Assembly: GCA_021234155.1 (NCBI GenBank)
Contig: JAJEKV010000002.1
Location: 17,920,041 to 17,984,040, forward strand
Length of the DNA: 64,000 bases
Source of the DNA: Isoetes taiwanensis
Taxonomy: Eukaryota; Streptophyta; Lycopodiopsida; Isoetales; Isoetaceae
Direction of reading: 5' to 3'
Shown here: piece after piece, positions 10,455 to 21,764 of the stretch
How positions within the stretch are numbered: position 1 is the first letter of the stretch
How the letters are laid out: each line of letters starts with the position of its first letter
The notes under the pieces: generated by a model
What the model was told of the DNA's origin: nothing
Databases searched by the model: none
The model's input: only the letters and a program-made list of their open reading frames with translations
Made by a program: the position numbers and the translations under genes

Positions 10455-11155
10455 ATGACATTATCTTCCTTCTTGTTGCAGCTTTGGATAAATTTCTTTG
10501 GTCAGATCTTTAGCAATTTTGAAGAAACATTCTTGTTTATATCTCCTTTTTTTTCCAACAATCATTGATAACAGTGAATGTTTTTGTACCAATTTATCTT
10601 TGCTATTAGCGCATTTTACTTCTTGAAGTCCATCTTTCAAGTTTCGATCATTGATTTCATAACAATAACTTCGAAGGATTTCCAATTACGTGTTCGAAAA
10701 CGAAAAAAGCCCGCCATCTTGCAACAAACGATCACAAAAACTAATCTTTGATTCGACTAAGCGCGTTTGCCAAGAATCGAGGATGCAATCCACCGAATTG
10801 TCAACACGCTTCTTTATTTGTTTTGTGGCATAACACCGCCAATGTCGGCATACTTTGCGCTTTAGAACCATCACTTCCATTGGAATTCTCACCCTCCATG
10901 AACAGATTGACATGTGTTTGCTTCCTCAAATTCCTTCTGTTCTTCCCGTGAAAGGGGGAATTTCGAAAGGGAGGGACGGATCCATTCAATTTGGTTCGGT
11001 GGTTGGTGGTTAACCAAGAATTTGGGGGAATGTCGGGGATGATCTTGCAATCATTGCATATCCGACACAAAACGACAAAACCATAGTATCTTGATGTACA
11101 TCTAAAATGTACCCCAAAAAAGCACAAATTGCCCTTCAATTCAAGACGATGTAAT
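10455..11155 (-). pseudogene. Transposase gene, N-terminal part
   Basis: Minus-strand open pieces in different frames read FVVLCRICNDCKIIPDIPPN (about 11085-11020, a CX2C pair), then LNGSVPPF, then VDCILDSWQTRLVESKISFC (10810-10750), then LKDGLQEVKCANSKDKLVQK and KECFFKIAKDLTKEIYPKLQ to about 10480. They are collinear with the transposase core further left and begin just inside the right TIR. The cysteine pair suggests a DNA- or protein-binding zinc module. No family is recognisable from this part alone. Confidence 0.45.
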
Positions 11156-11160
11156 GCATT

Positions 11161-11187
11161 ACACCCTTTCATGCTTTTACCCCTAGA
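11161..11187 (-). repeat. Right terminal inverted repeat
   Basis: Exact reverse complement of 1910-1936; the plus strand here reads ACACCCTTTCATGCTTTTAC and on to CCCTAGA. A further GTACAT-containing subterminal stretch lies just inside (11090-11115). Confidence 0.85.
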
Positions 11188-11253
11188 GAACATATTACAT
11201 GAAGAGAGTTTATTTTTAATAGAAGAAAATTCCATCTTAGACTCTCTACAAGT

Positions 11254-11831
11254 TGTTAGTCTGCGGCCTCCCCGGTACGGTGACTATTCATGCATACGCC
11301 GGACCAGTCAAGCTCAAAGATCCTCGATCCAACCACGGTCAGGACATCCAAGCCTCCACAAGACTAAGCAGCCACGCAGATCAAAGCCTTTGGCGGTCAA
11401 CAAGAGGCGCCCGCCGGACAAGTGGCGCCCGCCACCGTCCGCGTCGGCGTCAAGTGATTCTAGGCACTTCAAGAGGCACCGCCAACATTCCTCAGAATCA
11501 GGCCTCCTTCCGTGAGTCGGCAGAGATCATCCGAGTGTCTATATTGGGCCCAAGGCCATTGTACTATATATATGAGTAGAGTTAGCTCATAAGTTTTTAG
11601 ATGAGTTTTGAGTCTTGTCTCCTTTCAGTTTTCTCTCTATTGCGAGAGCTCATGTATTTTCATCATTGATATCAAGGAAGCTTATCATCTTTCTTTCATT
11701 TGTTCTGTTCTCTTCTTTTTCTTCTCTTTCAGCAAATCCCGCGTGACATAGTCCCCCGGACTCTCCTGTTAGATCCACGGGTCCTCACAGAGGGCTGTCT
11801 TCCAGGAGTTCCCGAACCCAGACCCCAAACA
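11254..11831 (+). repeat. 5' LTR of the gypsy element
   Basis: Begins TGTTAGTCTG and ends ACCCCAAACA. It contains a TATA-like TATATATATGAG at about 11567 and matches 21765-22343. The half from about 11540 onward is essentially identical to the other LTR; the first half differs at roughly 25-30 positions by my eye. Confidence 0.9.
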
Positions 11832-11832
11832 C

Positions 11833-11848
11833 TGTCGCCGCTGCCGGG
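11833..11848 (+). other. Primer-binding site, tRNA-Asp-like
   Basis: TGTCGCCGCTGCCGGG follows the LTR by one base. It differs at two positions from the TGGCGCCGTTGCCGGG complement of plant tRNA-Asp, a primer known from other plant gypsy groups. Confidence 0.6.
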
Positions 11849-11878
11849 TCTGATTTTCTCCTACTTTCTTACGTCGCC

Positions 11879-13210
11879 ATGTTCCGTCCGCAATTTCACG
11901 CCGGAAGAACTCCTTTCTCGAGGCGGCATCTCGCTTTGGCGCCATCAGCGCCGGAAACCGTTTCGCGACATGTATGGATCTCGCTTATGACATAGAGGGA
12001 GGCCATCTTCGGCCTAGGGCTCATCCCCGCCACCCACCCCTCGCGTGTCGGGCCTCGCCCCGGTTCCCCCCAAAGCGTGCAAACATTGCTCACAACCTCG
12101 GCCCCTCATCATTATCGGGGAGCCTTATCCGCTCAACCTTCTCAACCGTACTTTCATACCCCCTCAACATGCCTACATCCATCATTCTTCGGGCCATACG
12201 CCACTTCCTTCGCGAACCATCATCTCCCCGGTGGGCACGGCTATCCACATGTCTCCTTTTGCCCCGGGAATATCCTTTCCCTACGTTTCCCCTTTGCTCT
12301 TCCTGTTTACAACCTTACGGATCTCAAAACCAATGCTCCGCTGCCCGGTTTCTCAACCGCAGATCACCCCTTCATCGTGGTCCGCCGTGCACAATGCCAA
12401 ATCCACCTCAACCTCAATATCCTCACTATCCCGATTTCTGTCCGCCCGGCAAAGACTTTCACATCTACCTTTCGGACTGGAACCGACTTATCCCACCTTT
12501 GGCAACACGAAGGCAAACCGTTAGACCAAAGTGCTCGGCCCACATGGAAGAATTTGAGGCTCTAGCTGTCCTAAATGGGCACGCAGCGAACCTCAACTGA
12601 AATTTCACATCTTTTTCCACCACATCTGCGTGGCTCTCCTCATCAATGGCTCATGTCCAACAAAAGCCATTGGAAACAAGACTGGTCGAAATGCGCCTTT
12701 GCTTTTACGTCTCATTACGGGACCACGGATGATGATCAACTTCATCTCAAGCAACTCAATGAACTTCAACAAGAGCCCGCTGAGTCCGGGGATTTTGCGG
12801 ATCGACTTCACATTACGCTCGCCAAGAAGCTCAAGGAGTACCCTACACGAGCCGATTTTGGTCCGGTTTCTCCAAGGACTTCCTCCCGCTATTCGACTCA
12901 TGATGAATACTGCGCCCAAAAACTTTGGAGGCGGGCTATCGACCTTGTCAATCACTCCGTCAATGTTTCCCCCCAGGCGTGGCTCTTCAAGAGCTCCCGT
13001 TCATTCCACCCGTCATGGTTCCACAAACGGTACATTCAGCCTCAACACGCTTAATCCACAGTAAGCGATCAAATCTGGTGCCATATTTGCAAATATCAAG
13101 GCCATTTGGCCAATGAGTGCAACTCCACCAATGGCCCGCCTCATTGCAAGCGATGCAACATGTGCAATCATGCCACGGAAGAGTGCACTCGCACTCATCC
13201 CACACCGTTC
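11879..13210 (+). pseudogene. gypsy gag with two zinc knuckles, frameshifted
   Basis: A start ATG at 11879 opens a proline/serine-rich N-terminus. The capsid-like part (about 12600-12850) includes HWKQDWSKCAFAFTSHYGTT and LNELQQEPAESGDFADRLHI, typical of retrotransposon gag. Two CX2CX4HX4C knuckles follow: CHICKYQGHLANEC (about 13080-13120) and CKRCNMCNHATEEC (about 13145-13190). Gag assembles the virus-like particle and binds the element RNA. The reading frame changes several times. Confidence 0.75.
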
Positions 13211-14179
13211 CGCAACAAAATGGTTTATCAAGTACAAACCACACCTCAGCCCCAAACGCACTATCAGCAGCCACCTCTTCAGGTGCAGCCCACGCAACTC
13301 TATCGACCAATGGGACCAACCACGGGGGATCCAACCAACGCCCTCCTTTTGATCCTTCTAAAGCGGTGCTATCATCACGTCAAGAATGGGGTCATACCAC
13401 CACGGCGTGCCCTCAACTTCCACAAGTTCAGTCCAACTTCTCGGCACAAATCAGACCACATCGGTCCGCCTCACGGCTTACCAACTCGGCTTGCTAATGG
13501 CAAACAAGGCCCGACCAGTTCTCAAGAAGCCCCCAAGAGCCTCAAGAATCACGCTTATCAACCAGCTCCAAAGAAATCAACCTCACCTGGATCAACAAGC
13601 CCAAGAGGAAATTTTTTCGTGCACTTAATCCTCCCGCATAGATCAAATTGGGTTGGTCTAGTTTCACGCTGCACGGACCAAGGCATCACGCCCCTTAACT
13701 ATTATTCGAAGGACACGCGAACCTGCGCTTTGCAGTTGACACCCTTCCTCATGAGGATCGAAAAAAGGTTCACTTTGCACCCGACTTAGAAAAGCTCATG
13801 CCAAATGTCATGCCCAAAGTTCGCCAAAGCATTTTGAATCTCATGCAAGCGGTGAAGGCGCGACATTGGCAAATGTTCATGCCACCACTCGAGCTCAACA
13901 AAGACACGATCCACCTTCAACATCTCAACCTCCACGCTCTCAGACATATCCCAATATTGCAGCCGAGGTTGACTTACTCAAAGAAGTTGCTGCTTCCCTG
14001 CCACGCACTCCCGCACCACTGGAACCAGCAGATCCTTTTTCTCATGTACCTCTCGAACTCCAAGAGGAGCTTGCCAAGATCAAAATTCCTTTAAGCTTGG
14101 CAACCATTTTAAAACTCGTCCCCGCTCTCAAGGACCAGTTACCACCCAACCTGTTTTAGTTGGGGCCGTGGCTACCTCT

Positions 14180-14440
14180 ACACCCACCGGTCCATGCAAC
14201 GGTGGGAAATCAGCAAGTCAACCATGTTGATGGAAAGTGCGATCAATCTCATCACGGACAAACTCCGCAAACAAATGGGCATCACACAACTCTTTCGTGC
14301 CCCATATGACATCAAATTGGCTAATGGCCATATCACGAGACCTCAAGGCGTTACACCTATTCTACACATCAACATTGGTGATCTCCGCTTCCCATGGAAT
14401 TTGGAGTTTGGAAAGCTGGTGAAGATCCGGTGACTATGAA
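14180..14440 (+). pseudogene. gypsy aspartic protease, frameshifted
   Basis: SAINLITDKLRKQMGI and then YDIKLANGHITRPQGV fit the region just after the catalytic D(S/T/G)G of retropepsins. The active-site triplet itself (about 14225-14245) is disturbed by a frame slip. The family cleaves the Gag-Pol polyprotein. About 1 kb of loosely open, proline-rich sequence separates it from gag, and another 800 bases precede the RT. Confidence 0.6.
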
Positions 14441-15259
14441 ATGTTTGGTGGGAAGACCCTTTTCCTCCCCGGGCAAAGAGTATCCATTATCGGGCCACGG
14501 ACGCTTAGTCATCACGGATGGTCATCTCAATGCCACAATGGACTTGCAAACAGCCGGATCATTTCCGTTGACAATGCGGAACCCTCTCTCGGACAATCGA
14601 TTCTCAAGACGCCAGAATATTTATCAAGTTCAGCTACCTGGCGGCGTACCGCCTCGTCATCCTACCCTCAATATGCTGATCCTTGGGGAGAAATGACTCT
14701 TGATCAGGACCAGCCGTGGCTGCCTTTGCTTGACCCTACCGGCTCCTTGCAATCTAATCCAACGCGTTGATCACTTTTCGTGATACGGACACTCCAAAGA
14801 ACTCCTGGCTGATGTACACGCCGCCATGACGCAAACCACGCTAGATGACACCGAAAGCAACCTCTCTTTTTACCACGCAAAGTGCCACGCGATCCGGTTA
14901 TGCTCCAACCTCCCGCACACATTGTCCAGATATCAAGTCATACCCCATATTCGGACTCTCGAAGTCGAAATTGTGGATGTTGGCAACAATCAACTGTCCG
15001 TATTCAGATACGCAAACCTTAGGCTCCTTATCGTATCGGGGCCGTCACGCTGCTCAAAAAATTCAAACACATTTTCACCGAGTTACAAAGATCTGCGGGG
15101 AATCAACAAAAGCTTGGGGAACTCACCATTCCTACCAAATCGATGCACGACCCGATTGTAGCAGCACAAAGACAAGATGTGCTCAACCCTAATTACGCGG
15201 ATCGCGTCAAGGCGGAAATTGACAAACTCCTTGCTGCAGTTTGATCTATGAGGTCAAAC

Positions 15260-15930
15260 ATTCGAATGGGTGAGCCCTATCGCCATTGCCCTTAAGCACA
15301 ATGGTAAGATCCGCCTGCGTAGACTATCGGAAACTCAATCAAAGCGGGCCGAGCGCGTGATCATTTTCCACTTCCCTTCACGCACCAAGTTCCGAAGAAG
15401 TGGCCGGACATGAGATGTACTCTTTTATGGATGGTTTCTCGGCTACAATCGGATCTCCATCAAAGAATCGATCAACTCAAGACCACTTTCACCACCCGCG
15501 GGGCACTTTTTGCCTACAAGGTGGTTCCTTTTGGATTATCCAACTCTCCTTCAACATTTCAACGATCATGCTCTCCGCTTTTCATGATTTCATGAAGGAA
15601 AATCCCTTCTTGCAAATTTTTCAAGATGACTTTCTCGCCTACAGTTCCATGGCTGACCATTTGGATAAATTGGAACTCGTCTTTTCGAAATGTGATGAGT
15701 CAGGCATTAGTCTCAATCCCGGAGAAATGCACCTTTTGCGCCACTTCGTGTTTCGTTAGGCCATGTTGTCAAGAAAGCAGAATCACCACCGATCCCCGCC
15801 AAAATCGGGGTTGTGTGCTAAAAGCTCAAGCACCGGCCAATATCAAAGAGACACGCTCTTTCCTAGGAAAGGTCAATTATTACTCCACCTTCATACCGGA
15901 TCGGGGCAGCCATTGCGGATCCCATTCATA
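15260..15930 (+). pseudogene. gypsy reverse transcriptase, frameshifted
   Basis: SPIAIALKHNGKIRL, then YSFMDGFS, VVPFGLSNSPSTFQR and FLQIFQDDFLAYSS appear in order, the last carrying the DD of the catalytic strand. KAQAPANIKETRSFLGKVNYY at 15825-15890 begins the RNase H connection. The reverse transcriptase copies element RNA into DNA. At least four frame changes exclude function in this copy. Confidence 0.85.
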
Positions 15931-15999
15931 AACTCACGGTGATTTAATCCACGGGCTTGGAATTCCTGTATGGAAGCCGCTTTCCAACAAAATGAAGCT

Positions 16000-16470
16000 T
16001 TTGCTTACTCGTGCACCGTACTTGTTCCTCCTCAATGGGACAAGCCCTTTCACGCTCATGTCGATGTCTCGGCGTTTGCTATTGAGCCGTTCTTTTCAAG
16101 AATATGATGCGCATTAATCGATAAACCAAATCGCTATGCCGGTAGAAAACTCAATTCTCATTGGCGCAACTATTCTCGCCACCTGAGTGAAGCTTTGGGT
16201 CTCATTTTCAGGTCCAACGCGCCCGCCATTACCTTTTGGGCAGTCAAATCAAGTTCTTTGTGGACCACCAAGCACTTCTCTATTTGATCAACAAATCCAC
16301 GCCACGGGTCGCATTGCTCGTTGGGTCCTTCTTCTCCAAGAATTTGCTCCTTTTGAAATCGTTCAGGCCGGGCAAATCTCATGTTGTTCGGATTATCTTT
16401 CACGCATCCACACGGATGATCCCGCAACAGAGTCTCGTGACGCCTTTCCCCGATGCTCAACTTTTTTAGT
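16000..16470 (+). pseudogene. gypsy RNase H, frameshifted
   Basis: HAHVDVSAFAIEPF, then GRKLNSHWRNYS and IKFFVDHQALLYLINKS (about 16245-16300) follow the RT, as expected for Ty3-type RNase H. QISCCSDYLSRI at about 16375-16410 resembles the end of the tether. Frames switch near 16190 and 16300. Confidence 0.7.
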
Positions 16471-16739
16471 CACGGCAACACCACATTGGTTCCATGATTT
16501 TCAGCCAGCCTCCTCACAGGTGCTCTTCCACCGTAAGATGAGACGGCTCTCTCACGCCAAGCGACAATCCCGCCGCCATCAATTTCTCCGAGAGGTCCGT
16601 GACTACACCATGGTTGCCGGACATCTCTACAAAAAGGTAAGGACACCATCCTTCGACGATTTTGTGTTCTCCCTCATGAAGTTCCGGACATTGTTCGAGA
16701 AGCTCATCAAGGGCTCGGTGGTGGTCATTTTCATGGTGA

Positions 16740-17830
16740 CACCCACCGCGCATAAAAATTCTTCTTGCCGGTATTATTGGCCCACGCTCTTCAAAGATGC
16801 TCACGCCCACGCCAAGACGCGCAGGACGCTTTTGCCGCCGGTGGGTGGGGCCCACGCCCGTGGCGCTCTTCCCTTGACGCCGGCCGCCCGCGCCACTTCC
16901 CTTCAAAGCAAATGGGGAATGGACTTTGTGGGACCTATAGACCCTCCGTGGCGGCACACTTTCGTGCGATACATCCCTGGTTCTCACCGACTACGCCACC
17001 AAATGGGCGGAAGCTTGTGCACTTCCGGACAACACCGCCGCAAATGCGGTGAGTCCTCTATCAACAAATCATCACGCTGATTCGGCCGCCCTACCTGAGC
17101 TGGGTCGGTGATCGTGGTGTTCATTTCATCAATCATACTATCAAAGAGCCGGACGGATTATCTCTTGATACATCATCACAAGAGCACACCTTACTATCCT
17201 CAAGGCAATGGGTTGGCCGAAAGCACCAACAAAACTCCGGGTCACCATTCTCAAGAAAATTTGTGACGCTCCCCCACGCATTGGCGGACAAAACTTCCTA
17301 CAGTTCTTTGGGCCTACAATACTTGTTTCAAGATTGCTCACGGGTCACACTCCTTTTAAATTGGTTTATGGTCGAAGCTCTCATGCCCTTTGAATTCATT
17401 CTTCCAACACGGTTTAAATCGGCTCACGCTCATAATCCACCACCGCGCTCTCAAAGAACGGGTCTATCAATTAGAACAGTTGGATGAACTTAGCGGGGAT
17501 GCTTATATTCGTGTTCTTCATGGACAACAGTTTTGCAAAAATCTTTACATGACAAACGTTTGAAGACAAAAACATTCAAACAAGGAGATTTGGTTCTTCT
17601 TTATGATTCCGTGTACAAAAATTTTTAGGGTAAACTCAAGTTTTCATGGCTTGGCCCTTATCAAATTGTTCAAGTGGTTAGACCAAGTGTTTTCCAACTC
17701 GCTGAATTAGATGGCACTCCATTACCTACATTAGTTAATGGTTTTCGCCTCAAAGCATTTCAAAGACAATGTAAAAGTGAACATCCCAACACAGAGACAG
17801 TTCCAGAATCAAACACCACAGAAAGTGACT
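16740..17830 (+). pseudogene. gypsy integrase, frameshifted
   Basis: RYYWPTLFKDAHAHAK and a CX2C-like remnant mark the zinc-binding end, and KWGMDFVGPI at 16910-16940 is the first strand of the DDE core. HSYYQRAGRI and WVGRKHQQ correspond to later core strands in other frames. The C-terminal end is KLKFSWLGPYQIVQVVRPS (about 17632-17690), the usual gypsy integrase tail. I see no chromodomain after it. The part at 16800-16920 is markedly GC-richer than its neighbours. Confidence 0.75.
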
Positions 17831-17839
17831 AGAAAGGCG

Positions 17840-18780
17840 GTAGATTATATTATAGTGGAGAATTTTTACAAAATGTGGGCGCAGCCCAGCTATTTCCGCT
17901 ATGGGCACTGCCCTATATACAAAAACGGGCTCAGAGCCCTATCTACTAAGTCCTAAGAGGAAAAACCCTCTACTCCGGGTTCGGGCGAGAGGTGATCTTG
18001 AGGAGGAGATGGTAGAGGTTACGCCCGGATCCCAATGAAGGTGCGAGAACCACCTCCATCCCGTTGGTCTTGGTCGGGATGTTCAGCCATCCCCGACACA
18101 CCAGCCGCCCATCACGCGAATGCCACGCGGTTGTGGCGGCGCCCGAAGATCCGCATAGTTCATCTTACAAGTGATCCACTCTCGGCGGTTCGGTCGGCAT
18201 GGTGCAATCTTCGTTCAAAACCCAGCAGCCATACTGAGTGCCATCGGATGCCTTCGTTTCTCTCGGTTCGTCTTATATAGCCAACTGAGGACCTCCTTGT
18301 CGACGTGGACCAATCACACAAATCGCCAACGTGGTTGCAATGCAAGGCTGTTTCTAAAAGGAGAATCTGTTCTCCCGCCGCATATCTAGCAATGGTACCT
18401 TCTGACACATTCCTTTTAATGATATCCCACTTCGAGTTGCCAGCATTGAATGCCATTCCTTCTTTCCACGCCCGTCGAACATTAATGGGTGTCCTTTGCC
18501 ATCTGTCACATCCGATCTTTCTTTCACGTCTCATCCTCACCGTCCATTGCTTCTCCCTTACGTTTTTGGGGACTTAGCCAAATTTTTGCCTCTCAATCAC
18601 CTTCTTCGCATCTCTTGACACCTGGCATCATCAACGGTTCCTGTTTCGCCCTCTTCATACCTCTTCACCTCGGTTATTAAGCCCTAAAACAAACCTTTTT
18701 CGTTCCTCTGCGCCTTCATCCTCCCGTGCTTTCGACTTTTCGTCTTCGCCTTTGGCATCTCTCTTCGTTCTGCAAATCAT
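17840..18780 (+). other. gypsy spacer between integrase and 3' extra sequence
   Basis: No recognisable domain. The stretch contains a short direct run of ACTCCGGG/GCCCGGA-type motifs and a pyrimidine-rich leader before the ATG at 18786. Confidence 0.4.
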
Positions 18781-18785
18781 TCTCA

Positions 18786-20030
18786 TGGCTGCCCCAAGAT
18801 TTTCTACACTTCAAGCTACTGCTCCCAAGGATCCGGCCCTTTTTGCATCTGTATCCTTCTTGACGCCCACTTTCCGCGAAGCCCTTGTTGGCCCCAATAA
18901 AGGCGCATTTGAACGACACCCAGCTTTCGAATTTTCTCAAATGGAACTTCCGGCTCCAAATCCTGCCCTGATTTGCGTTAGTTCATCGCCAATATTGTTA
19001 ACAGACCGCAGGGTACACCGCGTGGTCGATGGCACCACTATTTCATTGACTCAACACTTGATTTCTGAGGTATTTCATATTCCCTTGCACACTCTTTGTG
19101 TATCATGGTCCGCTATACTGGGATATTGATGTCACGCGAGTTTGGTGCACCCGCTTATCACGCCAATGTCCATCGTCGACCAATATCGACAAGCCCTCAT
19201 GAGACCTTTGTAAAATTTTTGTGGCGCCAAATTCCTTGGGTATTCTATCAAGAACACCCATATCAATAAGCCTTTCTATAACCTGGTCCCTTCTTGCTAC
19301 ACACTCCAAGCACCACATAGATTGGCCCCAAATGATGTTCTATCGTCTTCTCCAAGAAATGGACCGCCTTCGGGGTACCACTTCCATTTCTGAAGTTTCT
19401 GTGGGAGGGCACTTTCAAGCCCTCATCCGTCATTACTTCCCTCCCACACCACCAAATTCTCATACTTCCACTCAGCGCTCCCTTCCAGTCAATCACCAAG
19501 TTGGCACATCACGCCCATCTTCCCCTGGTCATGACCACAGTCACACTCATGTCACTGTCTCTTCCTCCGCTACACCATCCACTTCACACCATTTTTCACA
19601 AACCTCCCACACCGGGCAACACCAATTCCACCACCACAACACCCTCGTGGGTTGTTGTATCGAAGATCGGCCAGGATGCTCAGGCCGCCGCACTTAAGTT
19701 CTGAGGAATCCCAAGACGCTCTTATGAGCGGGTTCAACGGGCACTAGAGGCCTCGATGCGGTACACCAAGACCTCCAAGCCGCAATCGCCCAAGTTGCAA
19801 CTTTGGAGGCCAAACTTCAAGACAAGCATGAAGCTCTCTTACGGGCTCATGCGGATCTCAAGAGTACACAAGCTCAAGTCAGCCAACTCGCCCGGACGGG
19901 CTCGGCTCGGTCCCAAATTCAGACTCTATTGGAGCACAACAAGTCCAAAGCTGCTCTCCGAAAGTACCAAGGATGAAGATATTGCTAAACTCAATGCCTT
20001 GTACTGAATCGGGCGGAAAACTTCCGCGAC
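18786..20030 (+). pseudogene. Extra gypsy ORF of unknown function, first part
   Basis: ATG at 18786 opens MAAPRFSTLQATAPKDPALF and runs to about 19129. It then continues in other frames (e.g. FGAPAYHANVHRR near 19145, VKFLWRQIPWVFYQEHPY at 19215-19265, LQEMDRLRGTTSISEVSVGG at 19350-19410), a serine/histidine/proline-rich stretch to 19640, and a coiled-coil-like, alanine/glutamine-rich part to about 20010. I do not recognise the family. Extra ORFs placed after integrase are known in some plant gypsy lineages, so an element-specific structural or accessory role is plausible. Confidence 0.45.
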
Positions 20031-21750
20031 TCAAGTTCAAAATCTTTCAGCCCGAGATGCTCAAGTTGCCTCCTTGACGGCTCGGCTTTTACACAGACCT
20101 CTCGGATCACCTCTCTTCAAGATCGCTTACAGAGGTGCGTAAACGAGAAAATACTTCGATGACGCCGGAGATTGCCGGTGCTTCGTCTCAATACACCGGG
20201 AAATCTTCCTCCCAGTCAATCCTTCTCGAAGCGGGTCCGTGACTACCACGCCTCCTACTTGAAAAGGAAAATAGGATCCGTGATCTCGAACAACAACCGC
20301 GAAAGAAGCTATTGATCTGGCCGATGAGGCTCAAACCAAACTTGACGCCCAGACTTCAATTCTTCACAGAATGCCAGTGGACTTCCCAGCTCCCTCCTGC
20401 TATCATGATTATGTGGTTGCTCGACGCCACCTCTTCCTTTCAAAGTGGCACGCGGTGATGGCCCCGTGGATGTCCCAGCGAAAGATCTTGATTTTTTTCG
20501 GATTTGGCGGAACTCTCCATTGAAGACAAAGGGTTGTGTTGTGCCCTTGTTGTCTTTGATCTCATACACTGTGCCGATCCAGACTTTCTCACTTTCCGCG
20601 TGGTTCAGCCCATGGCTTATATTTTTCATGATTTCTATCTGGGTGATACACAGGAAAATTTTGGCAATGGGCCACGCCAAATGTTCTGGGGTGACCCCCC
20701 ATGCGCAATGGGTGCTTCGGGATAACAATCCATATCTTGCGGATCCTCGCCGGACCAAAACTTTTCATCAGAGTACATGCCCGAGCTTGCCAATCATTTA
20801 TCTCTCGGCGAGGCGGCAAGAACAAATAAGGAAGTATCTAGGACATCCCAAGATCTTCCCTATGCACAAGTCTATATGCAAACACCTCGCTGGTTACAAC
20901 CGCCATGTGCTCTGTTGGATAGCAAGAGGCGGTCCCCACCGGATGGGATAGCCCTCCGTCAACTCTCGACTCTCGCTTCTCTTTGGGATCGGTGTGGTGT
21001 CGCACTTGATCCAGATCTTGTCGATCCAATTGAGGGGAGATCGCCAAGAACCCACACCCACGGGCATGGTTCCTTCTCCCTATGCTTCCACAGGTGTACC
21101 TCCACGCCCCTGTGTTCGACTTCGATTGGCGCCTTCCTTTTTGGACCAAGGTCATGGATGGTCATGCGGTGCTGGACACCACCTCGGATCTCGGCGGATC
21201 TCGGTGGGATCCACGTTTTGTTCGCCCGATCACATTGGGAAGAAGGTGCTACTCGGACAACACCACAAATTGGATCTACATTGCTAATGGCGTGGTTGGC
21301 AGCGGCCAGCGGATGCGCTTCATGGTCTCAACACCTTCTTGCGTAAGCTTCCCTCCACCTCACGATCCTTACGTCCATCTTCAAGCGAGGATTTTGCGGC
21401 GCCCTCAAATGCATTTTGCTTTCGGCTCCTTAAATCGGCAAATACGTCCATTTTTTCATCGCAATCCAAATGCCGTCGGTGCTTTTTTGCCTTGGACTTG
21501 TCTCCTCATGGAGTGTCAAGACATTTCTTGAGACGCCCGCCGCACTTGAAGACATGGTGCGCTCGTTTTTTCTTATTGATCTTGATCCCGCCCTTGGCCA
21601 AGACACACCTCAAGCTCTTCAATCACGCCAAGATCTCATCGGCCCGGCATTACCATAATGGGGGCCGATCCTCACTCCGTGAGGATCACTTTCGAGGCCC
21701 GATGGCTTCAGCCCTCAAACGCTTCCTCCTTTTCTTCACTCGAAAGTGTC
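20030..21750 (+). pseudogene. Extra gypsy ORF of unknown function, second part
   Basis: Frame-shifted open stretches continue to the 3' LTR. They include LAELSIEDKGLCCALVVFDL (about 20500-20560), FRVVQPMAYIFHDFYLGDTQ (20600-20660), and VYLHAPVFDFDWRLPFWTKV...GHAVLDTTSDLGG (21095-21195). No domain is recognised. The conserved-looking runs of aromatic and charged residues suggest it was once coding; codon periodicity would test this. Confidence 0.35.
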
Positions 21751-21754
21751 GTTT

Positions 21755-21764
21755 GGTGGGGGAG
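21755..21764 (+). other. Polypurine tract
   Basis: GGTGGGGGAG directly precedes the TG of the 3' LTR, the expected position for plus-strand DNA priming. Confidence 0.75.

Larger units (their letters stand above)
1910..11187. mobile_element. DNA transposon with 27-bp TIRs and two convergent genes
   Basis: A 27-bp sequence at 1910-1936 (starting TCTAGGGGTAAAAGCATGAA) recurs in exact reverse complement at 11161-11187, 9.3 kb away. Between them the plus strand (about 2.2-7.4 kb) carries a coiled-coil, Ulp1-like and FCP1-like gene, and the minus strand (about 11.1-7.8 kb) a transposase-like gene. They meet tail to tail around 7.4-7.8 kb. Subterminal and internal ATGTACAT arrays resemble transposase-binding repeats. 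No clean target duplication is visible: the TIRs end in a TCTA/TAGA palindrome and the flanks outside it differ. Multiple frameshifts show this copy is defective. I cannot assign a superfamily with confidence; KDZ-like elements also carry cysteine-rich transposases and, as I recall, sometimes Ulp1 proteases. Confidence 0.75.

Noticed and set aside
16514-16987. 157-residue minus-strand frame antisense to integrase
   Set aside because: It overlaps recognisable plus-strand RNase H/integrase motifs and owes its length to the GC-rich stretch.
20309-20758. 149-residue minus-strand frame in the gypsy 3' region
   Set aside because: Antisense to better-supported plus-strand element sequence, with no motif.
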